A program made the translations under genes and the position numbers. A DNA stretch of 62,090 bases from Lachnospiraceae bacterium. GTDB taxonomy: Bacteria > Bacillota > Clostridia > Lachnospirales > Lachnospiraceae. Shown here piece by piece: positions 7,584 through 16,077 of this stretch. Within the stretch, counting starts at the first letter, position 1. Every line of letters starts with the position of its first letter. The stretch covers positions 1 through 62,090 of the forward strand of contig CAAFXE010000010.1 in the NCBI GenBank assembly GCA_900766915.1, given 5' to 3'. The notes below the pieces were generated by a model. The model had not been told where the DNA came from. It made no database searches and was given only the letters and a program-made list of their open reading frames with translations.

Positions 7584-8075
7584 AACAACAGAAACAACAT
7601 TAATTGCAAAACAAAAACTCAAAATCCTGAAATAAATAAAGATTCGGAGGTACAGGGAAATGGGACCAATCGACAATTTATTTCAATATGAGAGTGGTAA
7701 CACATAGCAGTTCCTGACAAGAAAGACCTTTTCATCGCAGATGAGCTTATGATCCAAAGAGAAGATGGAAAACGAAAAGGGATGTAGAAGGCTGGTGCTC
7801 ATATTGAATACTTACCACTATAATTTAAAGATAAAATAAGTGTAAAGAAATTTATTTTATAGTTTGAAAAGAACACTTTAAATTATAAGAATAGAAAAAA
7901 TAACTACATATAATTCTTTCTAAGTAAACAATACGAGTTGGGAATAAAAATAAAAAATTAATTATAGATGTTTCTGTAGATACATACGATAAAGAAAGGA
8001 AATAAGACCATTGAATATCGAAGTTCATTAGAACGACCACTATAAAATCAGAAATTATAGTGGTCGTTCTTTTTT
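7584..8075 (+). ncRNA. Possible orphan transcript (sRNA or decayed small gene)
   Basis: The stretch from the promoter at 7549 to the strong terminator at 8031-8075 contains no ORF above 30 codons. The only well-placed start is ATG at 7660 after CGGAGG, encoding MGPIDNLFQYESGNT and then a stop (7660-7707). A second short open stretch with VPDKKDLFIADELMIQRE lies in another frame just after, so this may be a small gene broken by a frameshift rather than an RNA gene. Sequence after 7800 is very AT-rich and featureless. No known RNA family is recognised. Confidence 0.35.
8031..8075 (+). terminator. Very strong intrinsic terminator
   Basis: A perfect 15-bp stem (8031-8045 with 8055-8069; arm GAACGACCACTATAA), a 9-nt loop and T6. 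The nearest upstream gene on this strand is telA, which already has its own terminator, so this one must serve the unit starting near 7584. Confidence 0.9.
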
Positions 8076-8208
8076 GTTGCAAATTTAAAAATTTACCCTC
8101 ATAATAAGATAAAACATATCTGAGATTGTACACAACAGCTACACTTAATCCAATAAAGTATGGATGTATTGCCAGCGTAAGAGAAGCAGCTGCTGCAAAG
8201 GAGAACAT

Positions 8209-8748
8209 TTGACCACAGTATATATTTATCCATGGAAAAAAGAAAACACTTCCTGGGAATCTATTTTGAAAGATATTTTAAAAGAGGATTATGGAATGGA
8301 AGTGATGCCGCACATCCTTCGCGATGAGATGGGGAAGCCCTATCTTCAGGGGAGTCCAATCTATTTTAATGTGTCTCATTCCGGGGAATATCTGGCTATG
8401 GCAATTTCAAATCTTCCGGTGGGGGTGGACATTCAGGAAACAAGAGCTGTCCGGGAGGGAATGTACCGCAAGGTGGTGCAGCCTAAGGAACAGTGCCTCA
8501 TTGGTGCAGAGGGGGAGAAGGATTTTTTGCGTCTCTGGGCTTTAAAGGAGAGCTTTGTAAAAGCAGAAGGACGTGGTCTTCGGATTCCTATGAAGGATTA
8601 TTATTTTGTCCGTGAAAATGGAAAATATTTTGTAAATTACAGTGGACAAAGAGCCAATTGGACATTTAATATAGAGGAAACGGCTGTAGACGGCTACTAT
8701 GTGAGTGTGTGCAGTCAGGATGAGGAAGCAGTCTTTATAGTGAAGTAG
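8209..8748 (+). CDS. 4'-phosphopantetheinyl transferase, Sfp type
   Basis: This enzyme would transfer phosphopantetheine from CoA to carrier proteins. The two family signatures are present: PVGVDIQ (magnesium-binding Asp) and LRLWALKESFVKAEGRGL (W-x-x-KE-x-x-K); the upstream NVSHSGEYLAMAI is also typical. TTG at 8209 is chosen because AAAGGAGA lies directly upstream, giving 179 aa, somewhat short for Sfp (about 220). It could serve fatty-acid ACP or a secondary-metabolite carrier; no such cluster is in the window. The gene runs into the DUF951 gene with a 10-bp gap. Confidence 0.88.
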   Translation: MTTVYIYPWKKENTSWESILKDILKEDYGMEVMPHILRDEMGKPYLQGSPIYFNVSHSGEYLAMAISNLPVGVDIQETRAVREGMYRKVVQPKEQCLIGAEGEKDFLRLWALKESFVKAEGRGLRIPMKDYYFVRENGKYFVNYSGQRANWTFNIEETAVDGYYVSVCSQDEEAVFIVK

Positions 8749-8758
8749 AGGTTTGGAA

Positions 8759-8950
8759 ATGCAATACGAAGTGGGAGATATTGTACGACTGAAAAAGAAG
8801 CATCCCTGTGGCAGTTTTGAATGGGAGATTTTGCGTACCGGAGCAGATTTTCGCCTGAAATGTACAGGTTGTGGCCATCAGGTGATGATGGAACGAAAGC
8901 TCGTAGAAAAAAGCACAAAAGAAATCAGAAAAAGTGAAAAAAACCCTTGA
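8759..8950 (+). CDS. DUF951 family protein
   Basis: This 63-residue protein has the DUF951 pattern: YEVGDIVRLKKKHPCGSFEW, then EILRTGADFRLKCTGCGHQV and MMERKLVEK. The Cys residues (HPCG and CTGCGH) may bind a metal. The fold resembles a small beta-barrel and function is unknown. It is commonly found beside rpsF or ychF in Firmicutes, as here. ATG at 8759 follows AGAGG. Confidence 0.85.
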   Translation: MQYEVGDIVRLKKKHPCGSFEWEILRTGADFRLKCTGCGHQVMMERKLVEKSTKEIRKSEKNP

Positions 8951-8975
8951 TATTAAGGAAAAATCATGGTATTAT
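8947..8975 (+). promoter_or_regulatory. Promoter of rpsF-ssb-rpsR
   Basis: TTGATA, a 17-bp spacer and TATTAT. The leader of about 65 nt folds a small hairpin, TTCCTTG with CAAGGGAA, before AAAGGAGG. S6:S18 autoregulatory leaders are known in Firmicutes, but their CCG motif is not seen here. Confidence 0.6.
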
Positions 8976-9048
8976 ACCAAATTGTGATATATAAATTCCT
9001 TGCTCTTCACAAGGGAAGGGCCAGAGACCAAAAGGAGGTAAAACGAGC

Positions 9049-9336
9049 ATGAACAAATATGAATTAGTACTTGTTGTGAATGCAAAAATCGAAGACGAAG
9101 CCAGAACAGCAGTAGTTGACAAAGCAAAAGCATATGTAGAACGCTTTGGCGGTACTGTAACTGAAGTGGAAGACTGGGGTAAGAAAAAATTAGCTTACGA
9201 AATCCAGCACATGAAAGAAGGATTCTATTACTTCATTCAGTTCGAAGCAGATGCTACATGTCCAGCAGAACTGGAAAAACGTGTACGTATCATGGAAAAC
9301 GTTCTTAGATATTTAGTAGTTCGCAAAGACGCATAA
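9049..9336 (+). CDS. rpsF: 30S ribosomal protein S6
   Basis: The 95-residue protein has the S6 pattern throughout: MNKYELVLVVNAKIEDEAR, then DWGKKKLAYEIQHMKEGFYY and LEKRVRIMENVLRYLVVR. S6 binds the platform of the small subunit together with S18. ATG follows AAAGGAGGTAAAACGAGC. It is first in the classical rpsF-ssb-rpsR operon. Confidence 0.98.
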   Translation: MNKYELVLVVNAKIEDEARTAVVDKAKAYVERFGGTVTEVEDWGKKKLAYEIQHMKEGFYYFIQFEADATCPAELEKRVRIMENVLRYLVVRKDA

Positions 9337-9364
9337 GTAGATAGGAATTTAAGGAGATTGTAGT

Positions 9365-9796
9365 ATGAATAAAGTAATTTTGATGGGACGTTTGACCAGA
9401 GATCCTGAAGTGCGTTACTCCCAGGGCGAGAATGCAATGGCAATTGCAAGATTTACACTTGCTGTAGATCGTAGATTTCGCCGTGAAGAAGCAACAGCAG
9501 ATTTTATCAGCTGTGTAGCATTCGGTAAAAACGCAGAGTTCATTGAAAAGTATTTTCGTCAGGGTACCAAGGCAGTGATTTCAGGCCGTATTCAGACAGG
9601 AAGCTATACAAATAAAGATGGACAGAAAGTCTACACAACAGAGGTTGTGGTAGAAGAACAGGAATTCGCGGAAAGCAAAAATGCTTCCGGTGAGTCAGGT
9701 TTCCAGCCTGCATCCCGTCCACAGCCATCCGCAGCCATCGGTGATGGATTTATGAATATTCCGGATGGAATTGACGAGGAATTACCATTCAACTAA
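9365..9796 (+). CDS. ssb: Single-stranded DNA-binding protein
   Basis: SSB of 143 residues: an N-terminal OB fold (MNKVILMGRLTRDPEVRY; FISCVAFGKNAEFIEKYF), a short glycine- and proline-containing linker and the acidic tip DEELPFN that recruits partner proteins. It coats single strands at the replication fork and in repair. It is shorter than the approximately 170 residues usual in Bacillus because of a short linker. It sits between rpsF and rpsR. Confidence 0.97.
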   Translation: MNKVILMGRLTRDPEVRYSQGENAMAIARFTLAVDRRFRREEATADFISCVAFGKNAEFIEKYFRQGTKAVISGRIQTGSYTNKDGQKVYTTEVVVEEQEFAESKNASGESGFQPASRPQPSAAIGDGFMNIPDGIDEELPFN

Positions 9797-9854
9797 CAAT
9801 CATGGAATAACCGAAATATTTCGGCGATATTAGTCTAACAGGAGGTAAACAATA

Positions 9855-10118
9855 ATGGCTTACACAAAGAATGAAAAAGCAGATTCTCCAATGAAGAGAA
9901 GAGGCGGACGCAGACGTAAAAAAGTTTGCGTATTCTGCGGAAAAGAAAACAACGAAATCGATTACAAAGATGTAAATAAATTAAAAAGATACGTATCTGA
10001 AAGAGGAAAAATCCTCCCAAGAAGAATCACAGGTAACTGTGCAAAACATCAGAGAGCACTTACAGTTGCAGTTAAGAGAGCACGTCATATCGCTCTGATG
10101 CCATACGTAGCTGAATAA
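9855..10118 (+). CDS. rpsR: 30S ribosomal protein S18
   Basis: The 87-residue protein is basic and carries CVFCGKENNEIDYKDVNKL, RYVSERGKILPRRITG and HQRALTVAVKRARHIALMPY, the full S18 signature. It has two N-terminal cysteines plus a later NCAKH, suggesting the zinc-binding (C+) form. It pairs with S6 on the ribosome. AGGAGG precedes the ATG by 8 nt. The operon closes with the terminator at 10132. Confidence 0.98.
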   Translation: MAYTKNEKADSPMKRRGGRRRKKVCVFCGKENNEIDYKDVNKLKRYVSERGKILPRRITGNCAKHQRALTVAVKRARHIALMPYVAE

Positions 10119-10131
10119 GCAGGTTTTATGG

Positions 10132-10164
10132 ACGCCGTCGACCATTTGGTCGATGGCGTTTTTT
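10132..10164 (+). terminator. Terminator after rpsR
   Basis: ACGCCGTCGACCA pairs with TGGTCGATGGCGT with one wobble, then T6. It ends only about 28 bp before the glmS start codon, so glmS must have little or no leader downstream of it, or be reached by read-through. Confidence 0.9.
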
Positions 10165-10191
10165 AAAAAAATAAAAATGGAGAATGAAAAA

Positions 10192-12060
10192 ATGTGTGGA
10201 ATTGTTGGATTTACAGGCAGCCACCAGGCTGCACCCATTCTATTGGATGGATTATCAAAACTGGAATACAGAGGATATGACTCTGCCGGTATTGCCGTAA
10301 GAGACGGAGAGAAGCTGGCAGAGGTGGTAAAAGCTTCAGGAAAATTAAAAGCCCTGGCAGAAAAGACCGATGGCGGCAATGCATTGCCGGGTACCTGCGG
10401 AATCGGTCATACACGTTGGGCAACCCACGGCGAGCCGAGCCAGACCAATGCCCATCCCCATGTGAGTGGCAACTGTACCGGTACCGGCTCAGGAACGGTC
10501 GAGGCAGATGTGGTGGGTGTTCACAATGGAATTATCGAAAACTACCAGGAGCTTCGTGATAAGCTGATCAGACACGGATACAGCTTTTACAGCCAGACAG
10601 ATACGGAAGTGGTTGTCAAGCTGGTAGACTATTATTATAAAAAATATAAGATCGGACCGATAGATGCCATTGCCAAGACCATGGTCCGTGTCAGAGGCTC
10701 CTATGCCCTGGCTTTGATGTTTAAGGATTATCCGGGGGAAATCTGGGTTGCCAGAAAAGACAGCCCCATGATCATCGGTATTACGGATGGAGAAACTTAT
10801 GTGGCATCCGACGTACCGGCGGTTTTGAAATATACAAGAAATGTATATTATATCGGAAATATGGAATTTGCCAGACTGCTTCCGGGAGAAGCTCACTTTT
10901 TCGACCTGAACGGAGATGAAATCCAGAAGGAATCCGTAGAAATCAAATGGGATGCACAGGCTGCAGAGAAAGGCGGCTTTGAACATTTCATGATGAAGGA
11001 GATCCATGAGCAGCCAAAGGCAGTGAGAGATACCATCAACTCCGTTTGTAAAGAGAATAAAATTGATCTTAGCGGAGTAGGACTTACCCCGGAGGAGATG
11101 AAGGATATCTCCCAGATCTACATTGTGGCCTGTGGCTCTGCATGGCATGTGGGTATGGCAGCTCAGTATGTCATAGAGGATCTGGCAAAGATACCGGTTC
11201 GTGTGGAGCTTGCTTCGGAATTCCGCTACCGCAAGCCTTTGCTAGATAAAAACGGCCTGGTCATTGTGGTCAGCCAGTCAGGAGAGACTGCAGACAGCCT
11301 TGCTGCACTTCGGGAAGCAAAAAGCAGAGGAATCCGTACCCTTGCCATTGTCAATGTAGTGGGAAGCTCCATTGCAAGGGAAGCAGACCATGTTTTCTAC
11401 ACTCTGGCAGGACCGGAAATTGCCGTTGCCACAACCAAGGCTTACAGTACCCAGCTGATCGCATGTTACTGTCTGGCAATTCAGTTTGCGCTGGTGCGGG
11501 AAGAAATTTCCGGGGAAGAGGTTGAACGGCTGATTCAGGAAATGCAGACGATTCCGGAGAAGATCGAACGGATCTTAAATGACAAAGAACGAATCCAGTG
11601 GTTTGCCAGCAAGTTCTCCAATGTGCATGATGTGTTCTTCATCGGACGGGGCATTGATTACGCCATCTGTCTGGAGGGCAGCCTGAAAATGAAGGAGATC
11701 AGCTATGTGCATTCGGAAGCCTATGCAGCCGGGGAATTAAAGCACGGAACCATCAGCCTCATCGAAGACGGAACTCTGGTAATTGGTGTTCTGACACAGC
11801 CTGAGCTGTATGAAAAGACTGTCAGCAATCTGGTGGAGGTCAAGAGCCGTGGAGCGTATTTGATGGGTCTTACCACTTATGGACATTATGAAATTGAAGA
11901 TACTGTTAACTTCACCACCTATATACCCAAAATTGATCCACGTTTTGCAACAAGCCTGGCAATCATTCCTTTACAGCTGATGGGATATTACCTGTCCGTA
12001 GCAAGAGGGCTTGATGTGGATAAGCCGAGAAACCTGGCAAAAAGTGTGACGGTTGAGTAA
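10192..12060 (+). CDS. glmS: Glutamine-fructose-6-phosphate aminotransferase
   Basis: This enzyme makes glucosamine-6-phosphate from fructose-6-phosphate and glutamine, the entry to peptidoglycan amino-sugar synthesis. ATG at 10192 is certain because the protein must begin Met-Cys (MCGIVGFTG), the Cys being the N-terminal nucleophile. The glutaminase domain shows GIGHTRWATHG and VHNGIIENY; two SIS domains follow (SQSGETADSL; SLKMKEISYVHSEAY), and the C-terminus is the typical DKPRNLAKSVTVE. Its 622 residues are near the usual 600-610. No glmS ribozyme fits between the rpsR terminator and the gene. Confidence 0.97.
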   Translation: MCGIVGFTGSHQAAPILLDGLSKLEYRGYDSAGIAVRDGEKLAEVVKASGKLKALAEKTDGGNALPGTCGIGHTRWATHGEPSQTNAHPHVSGNCTGTGSGTVEADVVGVHNGIIENYQELRDKLIRHGYSFYSQTDTEVVVKLVDYYYKKYKIGPIDAIAKTMVRVRGSYALALMFKDYPGEIWVARKDSPMIIGITDGETYVASDVPAVLKYTRNVYYIGNMEFARLLPGEAHFFDLNGDEIQKESVEIKWDAQAAEKGGFEHFMMKEIHEQPKAVRDTINSVCKENKIDLSGVGLTPEEMKDISQIYIVACGSAWHVGMAAQYVIEDLAKIPVRVELASEFRYRKPLLDKNGLVIVVSQSGETADSLAALREAKSRGIRTLAIVNVVGSSIAREADHVFYTLAGPEIAVATTKAYSTQLIACYCLAIQFALVREEISGEEVERLIQEMQTIPEKIERILNDKERIQWFASKFSNVHDVFFIGRGIDYAICLEGSLKMKEISYVHSEAYAAGELKHGTISLIEDGTLVIGVLTQPELYEKTVSNLVEVKSRGAYLMGLTTYGHYEIEDTVNFTTYIPKIDPRFATSLAIIPLQLMGYYLSVARGLDVDKPRNLAKSVTVE

Positions 12061-12108
12061 AGTACATTCTAAATATACGTCTGTTGTAGTGGCATTTCTC
12101 CATCGGGT

Positions 12109-12118
12109 CTGCTATAAT
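12109..12118 (+). promoter_or_regulatory. Extended -10 promoter of uraA
   Basis: CTGCTATAAT contains TG-n-TATAAT, an extended -10 element; no good -35 lies 17 bp upstream. No PyrR-type attenuator (stem followed by T-run) is seen in the 98-bp gap. Confidence 0.5.
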
Positions 12119-12158
12119 ACTCGGGAAACTGTATTGTCTCATATGGGAGGAGATTAAA

Positions 12159-13409
12159 ATGGACAAAAGAATTATTCAGGTAGAAGAAAAAGTACCTGTA
12201 AAACTGTTGATTCCGCTGAGCATTCAGCATATGTTTGCAATGTTTGGAGCTACCGTACTGGTTCCATTCCTTTTTGGAATTAATCCGGCTATCGTTCTGT
12301 TTATGAATGGTGTGGGAACTTTATTATTTATTTTCATTACCAAGGGAAAGGCTCCGGCTTATCTGGGCTCCAGCTTTGCCTTTTTAGCACCGGCAGGTGT
12401 GGTCATTGCCAAGTATGGCTTTGAGTACGCCCAGGGCGGCTTTGTTGTCGTTGGTCTTTGTGGCTGTGTATTGGCATTTATCATTTACAAATTCGGTACA
12501 GACTGGATCGACGTGGTACTTCCACCGGCAGCTATGGGTCCGGTTGTAGCACTCATTGGTCTGGAGCTTGCAGGCTCTGCAGCATCTACTGCAGGTCTGG
12601 TAGGAGTAGACAAGGTAGAGATGAGCAGCATCATCGTATTTTTAGTGACTTTAGGTGTGGCTGTTTTTGGACAGGTACTGTTCCGTGGATTCTTATCAGT
12701 TATCCCGATTCTGGTAGCAATCATTTCCGGTTATGTAGCGGCTGGTTTCTGTGGTATTCTGGACTTTACAGAAGTTGCAAATGCTTCCTGGTTTGCGATT
12801 CCAAACTTCCAGATGGCAAAATTCAAAGCAGAAGCGATTTTGACGATCCTTCCGGTACTTCTGGTAATTACTTCCGAGCATATCGGACATCAGATCGTTA
12901 CCAGCAAGATCGTAGGCAGAGATCTTATGAAGGATCCGGGACTTCATCGTTCTATTTTTGCTGATAACTTCTCTACAGCAATTTCCGGTATGATCGGTTC
13001 AGTGCCAACAACTACCTATGGAGAAAACATTGGTGTTATGGCAGTGACCGGTGTATACAGCGTACGCGTCATCGGAGGAGCAGCAGTGTTATCGATCCTC
13101 ATTGCATTTTGCGGAAAACTCTCGGCACTGATCAGCACGATTCCCGGGCCGGTCATCGGAGGAATTTCTATCCTGCTTTATGGTATGATTGGAACTTCCG
13201 GACTTCGTATCCTTGTAGATAACAAAGTAGATTACAGCAACAACCGCAACCTGACACTGACTTCAGTTGTATTCGTTGTTGGTCTGTCAGGCATCGCGTT
13301 AACCTTTGGCAATGTCCAGCTTACCGGTATGGTTCTTGCATGTGTGGTAGGTATGGTATTAAGCCTTGTATTCTATTTACTGGACAAATTCCATCTCACC
13401 AACGATTAA
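12159..13409 (+). CDS. uraA: Uracil permease, NCS2 family
   Basis: This integral membrane proton-uracil symporter of 416 residues has many hydrophobic segments. NCS2 marks include LIPLSIQHMFAMFGATVLVP at the N-terminus, GSSFAFLAPAG, the substrate-site Glu in ITSEHIGHQ and PTTTYGENIGVMAVTGVYS. ATG follows GGGAGGAGATTAAA. It is probably monocistronic, with an extended -10 promoter and a terminator at 13424. A link to uracil salvage is supported by upp at 24340. Confidence 0.94.
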   Translation: MDKRIIQVEEKVPVKLLIPLSIQHMFAMFGATVLVPFLFGINPAIVLFMNGVGTLLFIFITKGKAPAYLGSSFAFLAPAGVVIAKYGFEYAQGGFVVVGLCGCVLAFIIYKFGTDWIDVVLPPAAMGPVVALIGLELAGSAASTAGLVGVDKVEMSSIIVFLVTLGVAVFGQVLFRGFLSVIPILVAIISGYVAAGFCGILDFTEVANASWFAIPNFQMAKFKAEAILTILPVLLVITSEHIGHQIVTSKIVGRDLMKDPGLHRSIFADNFSTAISGMIGSVPTTTYGENIGVMAVTGVYSVRVIGGAAVLSILIAFCGKLSALISTIPGPVIGGISILLYGMIGTSGLRILVDNKVDYSNNRNLTLTSVVFVVGLSGIALTFGNVQLTGMVLACVVGMVLSLVFYLLDKFHLTND

Positions 13410-13423
13410 TTGAACAACGATAC

Positions 13424-13456
13424 AAACCGTCGGCATCGAAGGTGCCGGCGGTTTTT
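13424..13456 (+). terminator. Terminator after uraA
   Basis: AAACCGTCGGCA pairs with TGCCGGCGGTTT with one wobble, a 7-nt loop and T5. Confidence 0.9.
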
Positions 13457-13458
13457 GG

Positions 13459-13487
13459 TTGCCTGAATACTCAGATGATGATATAAT
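13459..13487 (+). promoter_or_regulatory. Promoter of gdpP-rplI-dnaB
   Basis: TTGCCT, a 17-bp spacer and TATAAT, directly after the uraA terminator. Confidence 0.6.
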
Positions 13488-13542
13488 CAAAGGATATTAA
13501 AACAGAAGCAGGTTTTAGATCGAATATCGGTGGGGGATAATC

Positions 13543-15609
13543 GTGAACAGAAACAAAAAAAGAAGCAAAAATATGAAATTTACCGGAAAAATGGCGGTTT
13601 ATATGCAGTGGCCTCTGTGGCTGATCATTCTTCTGATGGTGGGAACCGTAGGGATGTTCTTTATTTCTGTCAAAGCAGGCATTTTCATGCTGGTGCTCAC
13701 AGCAGTGTATGGATTGATCGCATGGCTTTTATGTGTGAGCATCCAGAAGGATATCTTTGGTGAAATGGTCACCTTTGCTACCCAGTATGGGCAGATTCAA
13801 AAGAAGCTGCTAAAGAACTTCTGCATTCCCTATGCATTGCTGGATGAGAATGGCAGACTGATCTGGATGAATGAAGCATTTTTGGATGTTACAGGAAAAA
13901 TGAAGGATTATCATAAATCCATTACAACGATTTTTCCGCAGATTACCAGGGAAAGCTTTATGGACGAGGATGAGAATACCATTCTGGAGTACCATGTGCA
14001 TCTGGAAGAGAGAAGCTACCGTGCACAGCTTCAGAGACTTCCTTTCCATGATATGGAAAAGGGAAGGGAACTGGGAGAACTTGGGGAGTACACCCAGAGT
14101 CTGATGGCTCTTTTTCTGTTTGATGAGACGGAACTGAACCGTTATATCAGGGAAAATAAAGAGCAGCGGTTTGTTGCAGGACTCATTTACATTGATAATT
14201 ATGAGGAGGCTTTAGAAAGCGTAGAAGAGGTGCGCCAGTCCCTTCTGGTAGCTCTCATTGAGCGTAAGATCAACAAATACATTGCAGGCTTTGGCGGTAT
14301 TGTCCGCAGACTGGAAAAGGATAAATATTTTATTGCCATTCAGGAAAAGAATGTGCCAATGCTTCGGGAAGATAAATTCTCTATTTTAGAGGATGTACGA
14401 AACGTTAATATTGGAAATGATATGGCTGTTACCATCAGTATCAGTCTTGGCTTGTCCGGTAAAACCTATGCGGAAAATTATGAATATGCCCGTGTTGCCA
14501 TGGAACTTGCACTGGCCCGCGGTGGAAATCAGGCGGTGACAAAGGAAGGGGATCAGATCACCTACTTTGGAGGCAGCAGTCAGCAGGTAGACAAGAGTAC
14601 CCGTGTAAAGGCCCGTGTGAAGGCTCAGGCGCTTCGTGAATTTATCCAGAATAATGATAAAGTCATTGTTATGGGACATAAGCTTCCGGATGTGGATTCC
14701 TTTGGTGCTGCCATCGGTATTTACCGCGCTGCGAAGGAGCTTAATAAAAAAGCGTACATTGTAGTCAATGAGATCAGCACATCCTTGCGCCCTATTTACG
14801 AATCCTTTGTGAATAATCCGAATTATGAGGATGATATGTTCCTGACCAGTAGCCAGGCAGTGGAAATCGTGGACAGCCATACGGTTTTAGTAGTAGTGGA
14901 TGTGAATAAACCAAGTATTACCGACTGTCCGGAAATTCTTCGTATGACCAAAGATGTGGTTGTTATCGATCACCATCGTCAGGGCAGTGAAAATATTACA
15001 CAGGCAGTTTTATCTTATGTAGAACCTTATGCTTCCTCTTCCTGTGAGATGGTAGCGGAAATTTTACAGTACATTCGCGAGGGAATCAGGATTAAGAATG
15101 TGGAAGCTGACTGTATGTATGCAGGTATTATGGTGGATACGGATAATTTCCTGACAAAGACCGGCGTCAGAACTTTTGAAGCTGCTGCGTTTTTACGCCG
15201 CTGCGGTGCAGATGTGACGAGAGTGCGAAAGCTGTTTCGTGCCGAGTTAGATGATTACAAAGCGAAGACAGAGGTGGTTCGTGGAGCAGAGGTTTACAGA
15301 GGGTTTGCATTTGCCATCTATGATGGAGATGGAGTGGAAAGCCCGACGATTATCGGTGCCCAGGCAGCCAATGAACTTTTGAATATTTATGGAGTCCGTG
15401 CATCCATGGTGCTTACCAGCTACCGGGGCCAGACTTATATCAGCGCCCGTTCCATTGATGAGGTCAATGTACAGCTGATTATGGAAAAAATCGGTGGAGG
15501 CGGTCATGCCAATATGGCAGGAGCCCAGTTAAACTGTACACCGGAGGAAGCAAAGCGATTATTGAAGTCTACCATTGACGGTATGATAGAAGAAGGAGAA
15601 TTGACATGA
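13543..15609 (+). CDS. gdpP: Cyclic-di-AMP phosphodiesterase GdpP
   Basis: The protein hydrolyses the second messenger c-di-AMP. Its 688 residues show the GdpP order: two membrane segments at about 20-65 (WPLWLIILLMVGTVGMFF), a PAS-like domain (LLDENGRLIWMNEAFLDVTG), a degenerate GGDEF domain (about 210-345), then DHH (MGHKLPDVDSFGAAIG; VVIDHHRQGSENIT) and DHHA1 (KIGGGGHANMAGAQL). GTG at 13543 follows GGTGGGGGATAATC. Its stop codon overlaps the start of rplI (ATGA), indicating translational coupling in gdpP-rplI-dnaB. Confidence 0.95.
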   Translation: MNRNKKRSKNMKFTGKMAVYMQWPLWLIILLMVGTVGMFFISVKAGIFMLVLTAVYGLIAWLLCVSIQKDIFGEMVTFATQYGQIQKKLLKNFCIPYALLDENGRLIWMNEAFLDVTGKMKDYHKSITTIFPQITRESFMDEDENTILEYHVHLEERSYRAQLQRLPFHDMEKGRELGELGEYTQSLMALFLFDETELNRYIRENKEQRFVAGLIYIDNYEEALESVEEVRQSLLVALIERKINKYIAGFGGIVRRLEKDKYFIAIQEKNVPMLREDKFSILEDVRNVNIGNDMAVTISISLGLSGKTYAENYEYARVAMELALARGGNQAVTKEGDQITYFGGSSQQVDKSTRVKARVKAQALREFIQNNDKVIVMGHKLPDVDSFGAAIGIYRAAKELNKKAYIVVNEISTSLRPIYESFVNNPNYEDDMFLTSSQAVEIVDSHTVLVVVDVNKPSITDCPEILRMTKDVVVIDHHRQGSENITQAVLSYVEPYASSSCEMVAEILQYIREGIRIKNVEADCMYAGIMVDTDNFLTKTGVRTFEAAAFLRRCGADVTRVRKLFRAELDDYKAKTEVVRGAEVYRGFAFAIYDGDGVESPTIIGAQAANELLNIYGVRASMVLTSYRGQTYISARSIDEVNVQLIMEKIGGGGHANMAGAQLNCTPEEAKRLLKSTIDGMIEEGELT

Positions 15610-16052
15610 AAGTAATTTTATTAGAGGATGTAAAATCCGTAGGTAAAAAAGGCGACACAGTAAATGTTGCCGACGGATATGGAAGAAATGTGCTCATTGC
15701 CAAAAAACTTGGCGTGGAGGCAACTGCTCAGAATATTAACAACTTAAAGCTTAAAAAAGCTCATGAAGACAAACTGGCGAAAGAACAGTACGAAGCAGCA
15801 GTTGCTTTCGGAGAGGATTTAAAAACAAAACAGATCGTTGTGAGCATCAAAACAGGAGAAGGCGGTAAGATCTTCGGTTCAGTTTCTACCAAGGAAATTG
15901 CTGCAGCAGCGAAGGAACAGTTAGGACTTGAGCTGGATAAAAAGAAAATGCAGCTTGAGGCTCCGATCAAATGTCTTGGAACTACGATCGTCCCAATCAG
16001 ACTGCACCCAAAGGTTACTTCTGAGTTAAAGGTAGTTGTCACAGAAGCGTAA
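15606..16052 (+). CDS. rplI: 50S ribosomal protein L9
   Basis: The 148-residue protein starts MKVILLEDVKSVGKKGD with TVNVADGYGRNVLI, the L9 N-terminal domain, followed by the long central helix rich in Lys and Ala and the C-terminal domain with LGTTIVPIRLHPKVTSELKV. It overlaps the gdpP stop by 4 bp. L9 binds 23S rRNA at the base of the L1 stalk. Confidence 0.98.
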   Translation: MKVILLEDVKSVGKKGDTVNVADGYGRNVLIAKKLGVEATAQNINNLKLKKAHEDKLAKEQYEAAVAFGEDLKTKQIVVSIKTGEGGKIFGSVSTKEIAAAAKEQLGLELDKKKMQLEAPIKCLGTTIVPIRLHPKVTSELKVVVTEA

Positions 16053-16077
16053 AAATTTTTTCATTTAGGAAGGTTTT

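Noticed and set aside
8959..9030. Canonical S6:S18 autoregulatory leader
   Set aside because: A small hairpin exists but the expected CCG-containing bulge is not seen.
10489..11148. 219-codon open frame on the minus strand inside glmS
   Set aside because: It lies wholly opposite a certain gene, has Cys/His-rich improbable composition and no ribosome site.
12458..12964. 168-codon plus-strand open frame inside uraA
   Set aside because: Unlike the tnpV case it resembles no family, is rich in Ser, Arg, Cys and Trp, and has no ribosome binding site.
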